Source: an uncultured Pelagibacteraceae bacterium (GTDB lineage: Bacteria; Pseudomonadota; Alphaproteobacteria; Pelagibacterales; Pelagibacteraceae). From it: a stretch of 64,000 nucleotides of DNA. A model generated the notes under the pieces. That model was not told the origin of the DNA, searched no databases, and saw nothing but the letters and a program-made list of their open reading frames with translations. This document shows positions 62,025-64,000 of the stretch, one piece after another; position 1 is the stretch's first letter; each line of letters opens with the position of its first letter. A program made the position numbers and the translations under genes. The stretch is taken from NCBI GenBank assembly GCA_902578315.1, contig CACHCL010000005.1, positions 39,654-103,653 of the forward strand. The letters run 5' to 3'.

Positions 62025-63685
62025 TATATTCGTGCAATATTAATATTTGTAAAAGGTTTTTTTCCAGTTTTTTCTCTTACTATTTTTCTGCAATTTTGTT
62101 TTAATGTTTCAATTAAATTTTGCTGTTGTTTTTTGTTATCCATTGAAAATGTTCTACATATATTCATAATTTCGTCCTCTATATCAAAAATGAATGTGTC
62201 TTCTTCATTTTTTTCTGGAATACCTTTGTAAGAAATTACTGGTTTTTTTATACTTCCATTATTTGAAATAATTAAAGTAATTTCTAAATATCCATTCGCA
62301 GATAAATTTTTCCTATCTTTTATAGATTTAGAGTCAGTGTCAACATTAATATTTCCATCAAGGTAAACTTTTCCGGATGGCGCTTTATCAATTATTTCTG
62401 GTTTATTTCCAGGTAGAATTTTAATTATATCGCCATTTTCAATTAATAAAGTTTTAGGTATTTGCATTTCTTTTGCAAAAGAAACATGTTCAGCCATATG
62501 GCGATGTTCTCCGTGAACTGGTATAACACATTGAGGTTTCACCCATTTATACATGTCTTTTAAATCTTCTCTGTTAGGATGCCCTGAAACATGAACGAAA
62601 GCATTCTCTTCACTAATCATTTCCATCTTGTTTCTTACTATTAAGTTTTGCAAATGATATAATTTCTTTTCATTCCCTGGTATAATTTTAGAAGAGAAGA
62701 TCACACAATCTCCGCTTTCCAAAAAAACTTCAGGGTGAATACCGTTTATTATCCTTGTCATTGCGCCCATCGGCTCTCCTTGACTACCTGTAGCTAAATA
62801 TAAAATTTTATTTTTTGCTACTTTTTTTGCATCCCGAGGTTCTAAGGGTTCTATGAGTCCTTGAAGATAACCGCATTTTTTTGCAGCTTTATAAATTCTT
62901 TGCATAGATCTACCCACTAAACAAATATTTCTTCCAGTTTTTTTTGCACAGTTAAAAATTGACTCCATTCTAGCTACGTTTGATGCAAATGATGTAACAA
63001 GTATTCTATTAGTTTTAGGTTCCATTATGCGCAAAAGACTATCCCTAACCTCAGACTCAGATCCTGCTCTGCCAGGGCTAAATATATTTGTTGAGTCACA
63101 AATCATTGCAGAAACTCCGCTCTCCCCAATAGATTTTAATTTTTGTTGGTCAATTCGATTTCCAATTAACGGGTTTGGGTCAATTTTCCAATCTCCTGTA
63201 TGTAAAACTGTTCCAAGTGGAGTTTTGATACTCAGTCCATTAGGCTCCAGAATTGAATGTGTTAAGGTAATAAAATCAATTTCAAAGCTTCCAAGTTTAA
63301 TTTGACTATTCAGAGGAACCACCTCTAGGTATGAGGAAATGTCAATTTTTTTCTCTTTAAATTTTTCATGAATTAGAGCTGCAGTAAAAGGTGTGGCAAA
63401 CATTTTGCATTTTAAACTAGGCCAAATGTGTGCCACAGCACCTATGTGATCCTCATGTGCATGCGTAAGAACGATTCCTAATAGATCTTCTTTTTTATCA
63501 ATAATAAAACCTGCGTCTGGCATTATTAGATCAACTCCAGGCACAGAGTCGTCGGCAAAAGAAACTCCCATATCTACTATAATCCATTTTTGATCGTCCT
63601 CTTTTCCGTAGGCGTATAAATTCATATTTCCGCCTATCTCTCCTGAACCACCTAGTGGGCAAAAAAGTAATTTTTCTTTACTCAT
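62024..63685 (-). CDS. rnj: Ribonuclease J
   Basis: A 553-residue beta-CASP metallo-beta-lactamase. The zinc motif is VLTHAHEDHIGAV, with VLHTGDWKIDPNPL and CDSTNIFSPGRAGSE further on; the beta-CASP segment includes TSFASNVARMESI and GSQGEPMGAMTRI, and HVSGHPNREDLKDMYKWVKPQ. RNase J has 5'-to-3' exonuclease and endonuclease activity in mRNA and rRNA processing, and alphaproteobacteria use it alongside RNase E. It overlaps coaX by 4 bases and DUF1467 by one. Confidence 0.95.
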   Translation of the reverse strand: MSKEKLLFCPLGGSGEIGGNMNLYAYGKEDDQKWIIVDMGVSFADDSVPGVDLIMPDAGFIIDKKEDLLGIVLTHAHEDHIGAVAHIWPSLKCKMFATPFTAALIHEKFKEKKIDISSYLEVVPLNSQIKLGSFEIDFITLTHSILEPNGLSIKTPLGTVLHTGDWKIDPNPLIGNRIDQQKLKSIGESGVSAMICDSTNIFSPGRAGSESEVRDSLLRIMEPKTNRILVTSFASNVARMESIFNCAKKTGRNICLVGRSMQRIYKAAKKCGYLQGLIEPLEPRDAKKVAKNKILYLATGSQGEPMGAMTRIINGIHPEVFLESGDCVIFSSKIIPGNEKKLYHLQNLIVRNKMEMISEENAFVHVSGHPNREDLKDMYKWVKPQCVIPVHGEHRHMAEHVSFAKEMQIPKTLLIENGDIIKILPGNKPEIIDKAPSGKVYLDGNINVDTDSKSIKDRKNLSANGYLEITLIISNNGSIKKPVISYKGIPEKNEEDTFIFDIEDEIMNICRTFSMDNKKQQQNLIETLKQNCRKIVREKTGKKPFTNINIARI

Positions 63686-64000
63686 AAAAATTTGCTGTAA
63701 ACTCTAGAAACTCCTTTAATAGTAATATTTTGATCGACAATAGTTCTCCTTTTAATAATTTTTTTAAATAAGTTTGCATATCCTCCTGTGAGTATTATTT
63801 TATAATTCATTTTCCAATTTTGTGTTATTTTATTAATTATATTATTGATCAGACCTTCATAACCCCAAATAAAACCAGCATTCAAAGCATCTTTTGTGTT
63901 TTTTCCATAGCTTTTTTGTATATTTTTTAAATCAAACATAGGAAGCAAAGCTGTAGACTTGCTTAAGTTGTTGATAGATAATTTAATTCCAGGGGCAATT
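63682..64000 (-). CDS. coaX: Type III pantothenate kinase CoaX (partial, C-terminal part)
   Basis: The open frame continues through the right edge with no start. About 105 C-terminal residues are visible: IAPGIKLSI (the conserved PG-x-x-x-S segment), a helix, YGKNTKDALNAGFIWGYEG (the family G-x-NT motif) and ILTGGYANLF, which match CoaX. CoaX phosphorylates pantothenate at the first step of CoA synthesis. A TTG at 63946-63948 would start the frame inside the window, but the frame plainly extends further upstream. It overlaps rnj by 4 bases. Confidence 0.92.
   Translation of the reverse strand, partial: IAPGIKLSINNLSKSTALLPMFDLKNIQKSYGKNTKDALNAGFIWGYEGLINNIINKITQNWKMNYKIILTGGYANLFKKIIKRRTIVDQNITIKGVSRVYSKFL

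Overview
The window looks like a streamlined, strongly A+T-rich alphaproteobacterial genome of the SAR11 / Pelagibacterales type. Evidence: Lys/Asn/Ile-heavy proteins, almost no intergenic DNA, many start/stop overlaps (TAATG, ATGA, GTGA), an IspD-IspF fusion, the NtrY/NtrX pair without NtrB/NtrC, short ProRS, RNase J, a DUF1467 protein, and alphaproteobacterial gene order along most of its length. I see no rRNA, tRNA, insertion sequence, prophage or CRISPR. No gene-free stretch exceeds 300 bases; the longest is about 134 bases at 21325-21458.

Layout. 1-3456 (-): trkA (partial), ntrX, ntrY. 3505-5622 (+): ispDF, pgpA, pncC/cinA. 5645-12411 (-): tpiA, secG, pyrG, kdsA, eno, ftsB, lipA, a COQ10/RatA-type protein and a small membrane protein. 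12478-20663 (+): ppiD-like gene, trpE-G-D-C, lexA with an SOS box, gltX and a PD-(D/E)XK nuclease. 20665-42407: an accessory, metabolic region. 42408-64000 (-): lpxB, a sugar dehydrogenase, lpxI, lpxA, fabZ, lpxD, skp, bamA, dxr, cdsA, uppS, frr, tsf, rpsB, dnaE, lolD, lolC, proS, DUF1467, rnj, coaX (partial): lipid A and outer membrane assembly, isoprenoid/phospholipid synthesis, translation and replication.

The accessory region holds a Pro-Glu-repeat membrane protein, a three-gene operon (FAH-type hydratase, degenerate SDR, HDAC-family amidohydrolase), a two-gene unit (DUF1907 metalloprotein and a divergent PanB-fold protein), and a divergent pair of operons built around a branched-chain-type (Liv) ABC transporter. 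One arm (-) carries livK, a 2OG-Fe(II) oxygenase, livM, livG, a PhyH-type oxygenase and an EamA exporter. The other (+) carries livF, livH, a PanE-like reductase, an acyl-CoA synthetase, a BadI/MenB-like enoyl-CoA hydratase, an enolase-superfamily dehydratase, a CitE-like lyase, a gamma-glutamylcyclotransferase-like protein and three Gfo/Idh/MocA oxidoreductases. Together these read as an uncharacterised pathway that imports an organic acid, activates it with CoA and breaks it down.

Most notable signals: the Liv/CoA/oxygenase island, a pseudoknotted leader RNA in front of rpsB, a perfect intrinsic terminator just after livK, the GAAC-N7-GAAC box at lexA, and several enzymes of familiar fold that lack canonical catalytic residues (SDR, PanB-like, BadI-like, enolase superfamily, NtrX without GAFTGA).
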